Positions 1 through 6,458 of a stretch of DNA of 12,641 nt are shown piece by piece. Within the stretch, counting starts at the first letter, position 1; each line of letters opens with the position of its first letter. The notes beneath the pieces are model-generated. The model was given only the letters and a program-made list of their open reading frames with translations. It was not told the origin of the DNA and made no database searches. The DNA lies in assembly GCA_903858915.1 (NCBI GenBank), contig CAIOKL010000110.1:1-12641 (forward strand). Direction: 5' to 3'. Made by a program: the position numbers and the translations under genes. The DNA comes from an uncultured Alphaproteobacteria bacterium (lineage in GTDB: Bacteria; Pseudomonadota; Alphaproteobacteria; Rickettsiales; UBA1997).

Positions 1-105
1 GAATATTTTTTAGCTTAAAAACAAAATCAAGAAATTGTCTTTTTTGAAAAATTATTTTTAGAAATTTATACTTTGGCTCGAAACCGTTCATTATCTAAGC
101 TTTTC
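1..105. other. AT-rich intergenic flank, no gene seen
   Basis: This stretch is very AT-rich and lies between the left window edge and the GC-rich repeat that begins at 106. I see no convincing coding frame, tRNA-like fold or promoter in it. It may belong to the 3′ flank of a gene outside the window. Confidence 0.5.
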
Positions 106-250
106 TGACCCCTCACGGCTCTCAAATCGCAACTACCGTTGCGATTTTATCGCCTGCTCCCCCTCAAGGGGGGAGCTACAGCCCGTATGTTTTGCGAGTG
201 TTTTTACAAAATGTAGGGGTGTAAGCCCGCGAGGGGAGGGTGATTAGACC
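106..250 (+). repeat. GC-rich dispersed repeat, left copy (inverted relative to 12439–12641)
   Basis: This ~145 bp segment is far richer in G+C than its surroundings and matches the right end of the window in reverse complement. Positions 106–180 align almost end to end with the reverse complement of 12568–12641: both begin TGACCCC.CACGGCTC and finish GGGGGGAGCTACA, with one indel. Positions 182–250 match the reverse complement of 12439–12501 (CCCGTA.GTTT..CGAGT) and of 12503–12540 (GTAGGGG..TAAGCCCGC.AGGGGAGGGTGAT). It contains two clear hairpins: a perfect 10-bp stem at 124–133/138–147 with loop TACC, and an 8-bp G/C stem at 156–163/169–176. It carries no transposase or long ORF. A dispersed, non-autonomous palindromic repeat family is the likeliest reading. 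The right boundary near 250 is approximate. Confidence 0.8.
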
Positions 251-557
251 GAGTTGTAAAATCTGAATCTTTTTTTATATCGAGATCTACATCTAAACAG
301 GTTTTTAATGTATCTTCTTGTTCTTCTGGCGGTAAGGCAATTTAGAATTATAAAACCAGCTTTAAGAATTGGTTTTATTGCTTCTCTAGTTATCTCGCCT
401 TTATGATATTTTAATATCGTATCAAAAAGTTTATTCCTGTTTTCTTGTATATAAGGCGGGATATTGCTTGCAACAAAGTTTGCGATTCCTTTGGTAGTAT
501 CTTAGCTTCTTTAATTGCCTCGCAATTTTCTTTTTTAATTTTTTTTAACCATTTCAT
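204..557 (-). pseudogene. Third gene of the TA operon, broken by two frameshifts
   Basis: A start codon at 557 lies 5 nt after the toxin stop. The first frame reads MKWLKKIKKENCEAIKEAK and then becomes non-sensical near 501. The frame starting at 501 continues DTTKGIANFVASNIPPYIQE and on through KYHKGEITREAIKPILKAGF to about 345. After that the first frame resumes at 338 with ALPPEEQEDTLKTCLDVDLD. The two shifts (one base lost near 501, one gained near 340–345) cancel. Stitched together they give a plausible charged protein of about 105 residues, without the Arg-rich run seen if the middle frame is read on. The final dozen or so codons, down to a stop at 204–206, are encoded by the GC-rich repeat, so the original C-terminus was probably replaced. 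I do not recognise the family. Sequencing error at one or both sites is the alternative. Confidence 0.6.
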
Positions 558-562
558 AAGAA

Positions 563-946
563 CTAACCCTCAAAATAATTTTCAAAATATTTTTTTACAA
601 ACTCATAATCCATATCGCTATCATCTTTCTCTTTGAAATAAATTTTTAAAAATTCTACCACAAATTTTTCGGGATAAAAAGCATAAATAATTCTAATTCC
701 ACTGCGATTTCCCTTGCCCTTCAATGCTTTGCAAGAAAACTTTTTAAGTTTATAAATTTGAATAATTTTTTTATCAAAATTAGGAATTAGAAAAACCGCT
801 TCATTGTTGATTCCCTGAATATGAAAAGCTTCAATCGCAAATTTTTTAGCGATTGCTAAATCTTCTTCGAGAGTGCGATATTTGCGAATAAGTTTTTTAA
901 ATTGTTTGTCAAATTTATCATTCCGTTCAAACTTAATTTTTTTCAT
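563..946 (-). CDS. RelE/ParE-superfamily type II toxin
   Basis: This 127-residue protein has the plan of a RelE/ParE-like toxin. An N-terminal helical part begins MKKIKFERNDKFDKQFKKLI, followed by a β-rich C-terminal half containing IYKLKKFSCKALKGKGNRSG, then IRIIYAFYP and a strand FLKIYFKEKD. The lysine/arginine-rich core KLKKF…KGKGNRSGIRIIYA is what members use to act on ribosome-bound or free RNA. That activity is inferred from the family and is not visible here. Its ATG at 944–946 lies inside the end of the antitoxin gene (14-bp overlap), implying translational coupling. No Shine-Dalgarno sequence is obvious. A longer open frame upstream, to 1177, is only the antisense-free shadow of the antitoxin gene and lacks toxin-like sequence. 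Order is antitoxin first, toxin second. The full-length frame suggests it is intact. Confidence 0.75.
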   Translation of the reverse strand: MKKIKFERNDKFDKQFKKLIRKYRTLEEDLAIAKKFAIEAFHIQGINNEAVFLIPNFDKKIIQIYKLKKFSCKALKGKGNRSGIRIIYAFYPEKFVVEFLKIYFKEKDDSDMDYEFVKKYFENYFEG

Positions 947-1697
947 AAGTTCGAACTGAGGTTTCTTTGGTGCGGTAAAAGACAGCTTCGTAGGAAATAT
1001 TTTTGCCAATTTCGGTGGAAATCCACGGCACATCTTGATGCGAAAAATCAGAAAGCTCTTTGGCAGTTTTGTGTCCAAGGCGGGCAATTTCTTCGTCAAT
1101 ATGTTGGAGTTCGCGCCCTGAAAACACTGATAAATCGGGGCTGATAACGGGAATATATTTTTTTTGATCTTTATCAAAAAATTTAGTGGTTATTTCTTCG
1201 ATTTTTCCCTCTTTAATCATTTCTTTAACAACAGCAGAAAACTCACGCGGAGTTGGTCCAAAATGATTTTTAATATAAGTGGCGCCGATTAATTGTTCTT
1301 CATATTTTTCGTAATAATCGAAATCACAAAAATATAAAATTTTATAAAGCACGGTTTGGCCAACATTGGGCAAGGCTCCAATTTTTTGGGTAATGTAAAG
1401 AAGGGCGTTTTTAAATTTTTCGACATTGCGCGCAGGAACGCTAATTCGTTGTTTTAGTTTTGGATTTTTTTTTGAAAGATTTTTTTCGAGAATAACTTCA
1501 ACTTCCGCGGTTTCGCCAAAAATTTCTGTGGTGCTTATGCCAAGATTCATCGCCAATTTATCGGCTTCGGAAACGCGCAACTCTCTTTCGCCTGAAAGAA
1601 TTTTAATTATCGTCGGGCGAGAAACGCCAATTATTCCAGCTAGTTTTGATTGCGAGATTTGATGTTTATTGATGAGATCTTTAAATTTATTACTCAT
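933..1697 (-). CDS. XRE-HTH / Panacea (DUF4065) domain antitoxin
   Basis: This 254-residue protein has two domains. Residues ~3–60 form an XRE/Cro-type helix-turn-helix (SQSKLAGIIGVSRPTIIKIL, then GERELRVSEADKLAMNLGIS). Residues ~95–240 are a SocA-like Panacea domain, with ILYFCDFDYYEKYEEQLIGA followed by TYIKNHFGPTPREFSAVVKE and a KELSDFSHQDVPW stretch. Panacea is an established promiscuous antitoxin domain that neutralises many unrelated toxins. In HTH-Panacea fusions the HTH is expected to repress the operon. The toxin gene starts within the last 14 bp of this gene. Two tandem palindromes and a consensus-like promoter just upstream (1745–1796) fit autoregulation. The start at 1697 is the first ATG after the predicted transcription start and directly precedes the HTH. 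Neutralising the adjacent RelE-like protein is inferred from the operon layout. Confidence 0.85.
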   Translation of the reverse strand: MSNKFKDLINKHQISQSKLAGIIGVSRPTIIKILSGERELRVSEADKLAMNLGISTTEIFGETAEVEVILEKNLSKKNPKLKQRISVPARNVEKFKNALLYITQKIGALPNVGQTVLYKILYFCDFDYYEKYEEQLIGATYIKNHFGPTPREFSAVVKEMIKEGKIEEITTKFFDKDQKKYIPVISPDLSVFSGRELQHIDEEIARLGHKTAKELSDFSHQDVPWISTEIGKNISYEAVFYRTKETSVRTYEKN

Positions 1698-1744
1698 GTT
1701 AAATTGTGTTTAAAAAAATTTATTTTTGAAATTTATTTAAACTT

Positions 1745-1773
1745 ATTTTAAAAATTGTAAATATTATTGTCAA
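1745..1773 (-). promoter_or_regulatory. σ70-type promoter of the TA operon
   Basis: On the minus strand a perfect −35 box TTGACA (1768–1773) is followed after exactly 17 bp by TAAAAT (1745–1750, five of six matches to TATAAT). Transcription would start near 1738, leaving a leader of about 40 nt before the antitoxin ATG at 1697. It is the best promoter match I found in the window. The −35 box overlaps the left operator-like palindrome. Confidence 0.7.
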
Positions 1774-1796
1774 TAAATGTGTAAATATTATTTACA
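1756..1796. promoter_or_regulatory. Two tandem 17-bp palindromic operators
   Basis: Site 2 (1780–1796) is a perfect palindrome, TGTAAATA-T-TATTTACA. Site 1 (1756–1772) has the same left arm and a right arm matching at six of eight positions (TATTGTCA). The centres are 24 bp apart, a little over two helical turns. Site 1 overlaps the −35 box and spacer and site 2 lies just upstream. The outer arms also form a perfect 12-bp inverted repeat, AAATTGTAAATA at 1752–1763 with its complement at 1789–1800. The likely ligand is the adjacent HTH-Panacea antitoxin, by inference. The outer inverted repeat might also act as a weak stop for pheT transcription. Confidence 0.6.
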
Positions 1797-1807
1797 ATTT
1801 ATATTAT

Positions 1808-4171
1808 TTAAAATCGTAATTTCGCTTGAAATTTGCTCGCTAAATTTTCGATTATTTTGGCGCTAAAATTTTCGATTTCTTCAGAAGTAAGAGTTTTTTC
1901 ACTCGATTGAATTTTGACACGCAAAGCCACGGATTTCTTGCCTTCTTCGATGTTATTGCCACTGAAAATATCGAAAATATTAACTTCTTTGACTAAATTT
2001 TTATCGAGGGCTTGAATTGATTTTGTGAGTTCGCCGACCAGCAAATTTTTATCAACAACAAAAGCGAAATCTCTTTCAACAATTGGAAAATCATTGCTTT
2101 GATAAGCTTTGCGCGAGATTGATTTTGAAGGAATTGGAAGAGATTCAACAAAAATTTCAAAAATATAAAGACGGGTTTTTAAATCAAAAAATTTGTTGAT
2201 GGCGGGATGAATTTCGCCAAAATATCCAATAATATTTTTACCAAGTTTGGCGCAAGCAAAGCGATGCGGGTGATAATATTTCAAAGGCGAATCGCCAGTG
2301 ATTTGAAGGCTTTCGGGCTTGATTCCAAAATGTTCAACGACATCAAAAAAATCTTTTTTGACATCAAAAAAATCGACATCGCGCTCGCTATGATAATGAT
2401 TTTGTTCGGTATTTTTGCCGGCGCGAAGGCCTGAAATCATGGTTTTTTGCGAAGTTGGGCTTTCAAAAATATTGCCAATTTCGAAAAGTGCTAAATTTTG
2501 AAAATTGCGTAAATAATTTTTTTGATAAGAATTGATTAAGCCAATCGCCAGAGTAGGGCGCATGTGGTTTAGTTCGAGTGAAATTGGATTTTGTAAAATC
2601 AATTTTGGATTTTTTTGCGCAAAAATTTCAACAATTTTTTCATCAACAAATGACCAATTTATGGTTTCGGTTAAACCTTTTGAAGCCAATAAAATTCGGG
2701 CTTTGTGAAGTGGGTTAACAAAATTTTGAAAAACAATTTGAGAATTTTCTAAAATATTTTTTTGAATATTTTCATAGCCATAAATTCTTAAAATTTCTTC
2801 AACTAAATCTTCGCTTGAAAAAATATCATGTCGTTTACTTGGCACTTCAACCTTAAAATTTTTATCAGTTTTGAAGCCTAGAGAATTAAGGATTTCGATG
2901 GCTTGATCTTGCGAAATTTTGATGCCAATTAAGCTTTCAAATTTATTAAAATCAAAATCGATGAATTGTTGTGGAAAATTGTGATTTTCAACGAAAATTT
3001 CACTGGCTTCGCCACCGCAAATTTCAAGGATTAATTGCGTCGCCAATTCAATGCCATCAAGACAAGTTTGATAATCGACCCCGCGTTCAAAACGATGACG
3101 AGAATCGGATAAAATATTTAAAGATCGACCGCTTTGGGCGACAATTTCTTTGCTAAAAAATGCCGATTCGAGCAAAATTGCCGAGGTTTCGATTTCGCAT
3201 GAAGAATGCTTCGAACCCATGACACCAGCGACGCTTAGAATATTATTTTCATCGGAAATTGTTAAGATTTTGTCATCAATTTCATGTTCAGAATTTTTTA
3301 ACGAAAGAAATTTTTGATTTGGCGAAGCGTTGCCAATCGAAATTTTTTTGCCAATTTTATTTAAATCGTAAGCATGCATTGGGCGATTTAAAATATGCAT
3401 GACAAAGTTTGTGACATCAACAATCGCCGAGATTGAATTCATGCCGGCGCTTTCAATTTTTTTAACCAACCATTCTGGAGATTGGCAATTTTTTAAATTT
3501 TTTAAAACGCGCAATGAAATCAACGGACAAGCCTGCGGATTTTGATTTAAAATTTCTAAATCAAATTTAAATTTGCTTGGAATTTTTGAAATTTTGGGAG
3601 TTTTTAAAGTGCCAATTTTAGTCGCCGATAAATCGCAAGCAATGCCGAAGACGCCTAGGCAATCGCCACGATTCGGCGTTATGTTGATTTCAATAATTGC
3701 GTCATCGATGCCAAAAACTTCAGAAATTTTAGTGCCGATGGCGAATTTTTCGTCAATTTCGATAATGCCAGAATCTTCGTTGCCAAGAGACAATTCGCGG
3801 GCTGAGCATAACATGCCATTGCTTTCGACGCCAGCGATTTTGGCCTTTTTAATAATCATGCCATTGCTTGGAATGGTTGAGTTGATTGGCGCGTAAGCCA
3901 CTTTGATGCCAGCGCGAGCGTTTGATGCTCCGCAAATAATTTGTAATGGAGTTGCGCTGTCAATGGTTTCGACCGAGCAAATTTTGAGTTTGGTGGAATT
4001 CTCGTGAGGCTTGGCGTCGATGATTTTAGCGACCGAAAATTCCGCGAGTTTTTTGGATTTATCTTCGCAATTTTCAACTTCCAAACCAATTTTTGTAAGA
4101 GTTTTACAGATTTCTTCGAGAGAAGCGTTGGTTTCCAAGAATTCTTTTAGAGTCGAAAGGGCGAATTGCAT
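1808..4171 (-). CDS. pheT: Phenylalanine–tRNA ligase β subunit
   Basis: This 787-residue protein is the large subunit of the cytosolic α2β2 enzyme that charges tRNA-Phe. Domains in order are: an N-terminal piece starting MQFALSTLKEFLE; a tRNA-binding OB fold (~40–150, with ICGASNARAG and NGMLCSARELSLG); the B3/B4 editing region (~210–400, IVDVTNFVMH, RPMHAYDLNK and SRHRFERGVDY); the B5 domain (~405–475, VPSKRHDI then LVEEILRIYGYENI); the catalytic-like core (MRPTLAIGLINSYQKN, NLALFEIGNIF); and a C-terminal anticodon-binding FDX-ACB domain (~685–787, NDFPIVERDFAFVVDKN). The length is normal for the bacterial type. It follows atpF by only 18 nt and so probably rides on the atp transcript. Its usual partner pheS, normally just upstream, is not in this window. 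Confidence 0.97.
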   Translation of the reverse strand: MQFALSTLKEFLETNASLEEICKTLTKIGLEVENCEDKSKKLAEFSVAKIIDAKPHENSTKLKICSVETIDSATPLQIICGASNARAGIKVAYAPINSTIPSNGMIIKKAKIAGVESNGMLCSARELSLGNEDSGIIEIDEKFAIGTKISEVFGIDDAIIEINITPNRGDCLGVFGIACDLSATKIGTLKTPKISKIPSKFKFDLEILNQNPQACPLISLRVLKNLKNCQSPEWLVKKIESAGMNSISAIVDVTNFVMHILNRPMHAYDLNKIGKKISIGNASPNQKFLSLKNSEHEIDDKILTISDENNILSVAGVMGSKHSSCEIETSAILLESAFFSKEIVAQSGRSLNILSDSRHRFERGVDYQTCLDGIELATQLILEICGGEASEIFVENHNFPQQFIDFDFNKFESLIGIKISQDQAIEILNSLGFKTDKNFKVEVPSKRHDIFSSEDLVEEILRIYGYENIQKNILENSQIVFQNFVNPLHKARILLASKGLTETINWSFVDEKIVEIFAQKNPKLILQNPISLELNHMRPTLAIGLINSYQKNYLRNFQNLALFEIGNIFESPTSQKTMISGLRAGKNTEQNHYHSERDVDFFDVKKDFFDVVEHFGIKPESLQITGDSPLKYYHPHRFACAKLGKNIIGYFGEIHPAINKFFDLKTRLYIFEIFVESLPIPSKSISRKAYQSNDFPIVERDFAFVVDKNLLVGELTKSIQALDKNLVKEVNIFDIFSGNNIEEGKKSVALRVKIQSSEKTLTSEEIENFSAKIIENLASKFQAKLRF

Positions 4172-4189
4172 AATGCGAAATAATTAAAA

Positions 4190-4657
4190 TTATTGAATTT
4201 TGGAAATTTGTTCGAGTGATTTTTCAATAATTTTATTTTGCTCAATTTCTTTAAATTGAATCGCCGAAAATTGCTCAATTGCTTCATTAATAATGTTGGT
4301 TTTGACTTGACGAATGGCAGATTCTTCCTCGGCTTTCAAGCGTTCCAAGGCAATATCGCTAATTTTTTTAATTTGATCTTCCAAAGATTTTTTGGAATTA
4401 ATTTCAATTTTTTTAGCCTCTTCGATGGCATCATTAATGATTTTTTGCGAATATTCGAGCGAGTGTTTGTGAAAAACTTGAGCTTCTTCAAGCAGTTTTT
4501 GAGCGCCTTCGCGTAATTTTTTTGCTTCCAAAATATCTTCGGCAATTTTTTTAGATTGAGAATCGAGTGCCTTGGTAATTTTTGGGAAAACAAACTTAAT
4601 TAATAAACCAAGAAATGAGAAAAAGGCAATCGCTAGCCAAAATTTTTCGTTGAACAT
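4190..4657 (-). CDS. atpF: ATP synthase FO subunit b
   Basis: This 155-residue protein is a peripheral-stalk subunit joining the FO membrane sector to F1. A single membrane helix lies at ~6–25 (FWLAIAFFSFLGLLIKFVF) and ends in the conserved proline of FPKI. The rest is a long charged, heptad-like helix (EDILEAKKLREGAQKLLEEA and onward), the dimerising coiled coil that reaches F1. The length is normal. The start lies 1 nt beyond the stop of the b′ gene, so the two are translationally coupled and should pair as a b/b′ heterodimer, the alphaproteobacterial arrangement. Assignment as b rather than b′ rests on gene order (a–c–b′–b) and on the b′-like N-terminus of its neighbour. Confidence 0.92.
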   Translation of the reverse strand: MFNEKFWLAIAFFSFLGLLIKFVFPKITKALDSQSKKIAEDILEAKKLREGAQKLLEEAQVFHKHSLEYSQKIINDAIEEAKKIEINSKKSLEDQIKKISDIALERLKAEEESAIRQVKTNIINEAIEQFSAIQFKEIEQNKIIEKSLEQISKIQ

Positions 4658-4658
4658 T

Positions 4659-5090
4659 TTAATTTGTAATTTTGTTTTTAATAATTTGCGTCAAGTTTTG
4701 AATAATCAATGAATTTGAAGTTTTTGAATTATCGACAAATTTTTTAATTTCGCTACGAGATTCTTTGATTTTTAATTCAATATTATGCTTTAATTCTTCG
4801 ATAGATTTGTCGCGTTCTTGGTGAGATTTTTTAGTGATTTCTTCAATTTTTTGAAGATATTCGCGATTGGCTTTTTGAAAATTTTCCTGCCCTTTTTCAT
4901 TTATTAAATCACATTGTTTCGTAATTTCTTCGGCAAGATTTTTGTCATTTTCAACTAAATCGTGACGCCTAGAAATTATTGAGCGAATTCGAGGAATAAT
5001 CAGAAAATGCGCTGATAAATAAAGCACTATAAAACACAATGCAAACCAAAAAATTTGCGATGAATAAGTTGTAAAATCAAATTGAGGCAT
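4659..5090 (-). CDS. ATP synthase FO subunit b′
   Basis: This 143-residue second copy of the b-type stalk subunit is found in alphaproteobacteria, cyanobacteria and plastids. It starts MPQFDFTTYSSQIFWFALCF, the b′ signature N-terminus. One membrane helix spans ~12–33 and ends in IIPRI. A long charged coiled-coil helix follows (ENDKNLAEEITKQCDLINE and onward). It lies between atpE and atpF and is separated from atpF by 1 nt. It is called atpG or atpF2 depending on the naming scheme, so I leave the symbol blank. No oddities in length or frame. Confidence 0.92.
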   Translation of the reverse strand: MPQFDFTTYSSQIFWFALCFIVLYLSAHFLIIPRIRSIISRRHDLVENDKNLAEEITKQCDLINEKGQENFQKANREYLQKIEEITKKSHQERDKSIEELKHNIELKIKESRSEIKKFVDNSKTSNSLIIQNLTQIIKNKITN

Positions 5091-5141
5091 AATTTTATCA
5101 GTAAATAATTAAAATTTGGGCTTTGTGGTGTTTTAAAAATA

Positions 5142-5369
5142 TTAGTTGGTGAATAAAACCAAGAAAGCCAATAGAACCGCGAAGATACCCATTGCTTCAG
5201 CTAAACCAACCGCGATGTAAATATATTTTTCGATTTTTGGAGCGGCTGAAGGATTGCGCGCGATGCTGTTGAAGAAAGATCCGAAGATGTTTCCGATAGC
5301 GATTGCGGCACCCGCCATGGCGATTGATAATAAACCAACACCGATAAATTTTAATGCAAGCATTTCCAT
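5142..5369 (-). CDS. atpE: ATP synthase FO subunit c
   Basis: This 75-residue proteolipid forms the rotor ring. Two membrane helices (~6–32 and ~48–72) are joined by the polar loop SIARNPSA that contacts F1. The ion-binding carboxylate is Glu58 in GLAEAMGIF. The following residue is alanine, not the Ser/Thr of sodium-binding rings, so proton coupling is expected. The first helix has the packed small residues AMAGAAIAIG. Two possible starts lie two codons apart (MEM); I took the first. No clear Shine-Dalgarno is present although c must be made in excess over a. The 97-nt gap to atpB contains a notable hairpin (5429–5453). Confidence 0.97.
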   Translation of the reverse strand: MEMLALKFIGVGLLSIAMAGAAIAIGNIFGSFFNSIARNPSAAPKIEKYIYIAVGLAEAMGIFAVLLAFLVLFTN

Positions 5370-5397
5370 AATTTAAAAAATTAAAGTTAATAAAAAT

Positions 5398-5453
5398 TTA
5401 CTCATTAACCCCATAGAAAAGGGAAAATATTTGGCGAATGAGCAACGCCAAAT
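5398..5453 (-). promoter_or_regulatory. Hairpin, possible pseudoknot, between atpB and atpE
   Basis: Starting 13 nt after the atpB stop, the minus-strand transcript forms a perfect 8-bp stem (ATTTGGCG with CGCCAAAT, 5429–5453) around a 9-nt loop, TTGCTCATT. Further along the same transcript, AATGAGTAA (5398–5406) is complementary to the whole loop, with one G·U. Because a loop cannot pair completely, a pseudoknot would use about seven pairs and leave two loop bases as a linker. The hairpin is followed by TATTTTCCCTTTTC, not a clean U-run, so a classical terminator is unlikely. Possible roles are raising atpE translation, protecting or processing the mRNA, or partial attenuation. Confidence 0.45.
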
Positions 5454-5466
5454 TCTCGAAAATAAT

Positions 5467-6321
5467 TTAGTGCGCTTTCATTGTTTCACTTAAATAAGCG
5501 CAAACTAAAACTGAAAAAATATAAGCTTGAAGCACTGCTACGAAAAGCTCGAAGCCAGTCATTACGATGCTAAATAAAAATGGCAAAGCGCCCAAAACTC
5601 CAAGCGAAATAATGAAGCCGGCGATAACTTTGAGCAAAACATGTCCCGCGACCATGTTGGCAAAAAGTCGCACGGATAAAGTGATGGGGCGAATTAAAAA
5701 TGAGAAAAGCTCGATCACAAATATGACGGGAGCCATCCAAATTGGAACTCCGCTTGGCAAAAACATGTGAATAAAACCACCAAAACCGTTACGAATAATT
5801 GCATAAATTGTGATAATAAAAAAGCACATTATCGCTAAAGATAAAGTAACCGCAACTTGGCTTGTGGCCGTGAAGCTGTAGGGAGTCATGCCGAGGCAAT
5901 TGCACAATAAAATGAATGTAAAAATGCTAAAAATTAGTGGGAAGAATTTTTTGCCTTCGTGACCGATGCTTCCTTCGATTAAATTGTCGATAAATTTATA
6001 AACCGACTCCGCAATCATTTGTGTTCTAGAGGGAATTAAGAGTTTGCGACTTGTCGCTTTAAGCATGAATAATATAATTAAGGCGGTGGCGATTAGCATA
6101 TAAAGCGCCGAATTAGTGAAGCTTAAATTGACATTTCCAACATGAATTGGATAAATTTCTTTTACTTTAAATTGGTCGAGCGGACTATGTTTTTCGTGAG
6201 TTTCTGAATGTTGTTCGGAAGTGTTTAAAGTTTCTTCTTGATTGAGCTTTTCGTTTGATTTATCAAGCGCTACGGAGTTTTTATTGTGTTCGTTAATTTG
6301 ATTTTTAGTTTTGTGTTCCAT
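5467..6321 (-). CDS. atpB: ATP synthase FO subunit a
   Basis: This 284-residue membrane protein forms the two proton half-channels beside the c-ring. The essential arginine is Arg218 in SVRLFANMVAGH. Other family marks are FPLIFSIFTFILLCNCLGMT and the final helices ELFVAVLQAYIFSVLVCAYL. About five to six membrane helices lie between ~72 and 278. The recognisable start of alphaproteobacterial subunit a aligns with SPLDQFKVKEIYPIHVGNV at ~46–64. The first ~45 residues are an additional hydrophilic, Asn/Glu/His-rich extension. I see no in-frame ATG, GTG or TTG that would remove it neatly. It is the first gene of the cluster. No atpI lies upstream, where the next gene is divergent. Confidence 0.96.
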   Translation of the reverse strand: MEHKTKNQINEHNKNSVALDKSNEKLNQEETLNTSEQHSETHEKHSPLDQFKVKEIYPIHVGNVNLSFTNSALYMLIATALIILFMLKATSRKLLIPSRTQMIAESVYKFIDNLIEGSIGHEGKKFFPLIFSIFTFILLCNCLGMTPYSFTATSQVAVTLSLAIMCFFIITIYAIIRNGFGGFIHMFLPSGVPIWMAPVIFVIELFSFLIRPITLSVRLFANMVAGHVLLKVIAGFIISLGVLGALPFLFSIVMTGFELFVAVLQAYIFSVLVCAYLSETMKAH

Positions 6322-6426
6322 GGAAATTTTTAAATTTTTAATTAACTAAAATTGAAAAAAAACTAGATTTATTTAATTAGCTCAATCAATATCAAAAAAG
6401 AAATACTTTTAATTTTTAAGTATAAC

Positions 6427-6455
6427 AAAATATTTTTTGCTTAACATAAAGTCAA
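6427..6455 (-). promoter_or_regulatory. Candidate promoter for the atp cluster
   Basis: On the minus strand TTGACT (6450–6455) is followed by 17 bp and then TATTTT (6427–6432). The −35 matches five of six consensus bases and the −10 matches four. Transcription would begin near 6420, giving a ~100-nt leader before atpB. The −35 box lies only 3 bp from the start of the divergent IalB-like gene. The background is AT-rich, so −10-like hexamers are common by chance. Confidence 0.4.
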
Positions 6456-6458
6456 GTT

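Noticed and set aside
445..636. Plus-strand 63-codon open frame
   Set aside because: It runs opposite the third TA gene and the toxin's end, is low in information, and the minus-strand reading is coherent.
902..1144. Plus-strand open frame opposite the antitoxin/toxin junction
   Set aside because: It is a shadow of the TA genes with no domain, no ribosome-binding site and unusual composition.
947..1177. Longer toxin starting upstream of 946
   Set aside because: The extra 77 residues read through the antitoxin gene in another frame, have no toxin-like features, and the ATG at 946 aligns with the start of the RelE-like fold.
1756..1796. CRISPR-like pair of repeats
   Set aside because: There are only two units, they are palindromic, too short and too closely spaced, and they sit on a promoter. 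They fit operators.
3573..3896. 107-codon open frame on the plus strand inside pheT
   Set aside because: It lies entirely opposite a strongly conserved gene and its sequence resembles no protein. Long antisense frames arise from the codon bias of pheT.
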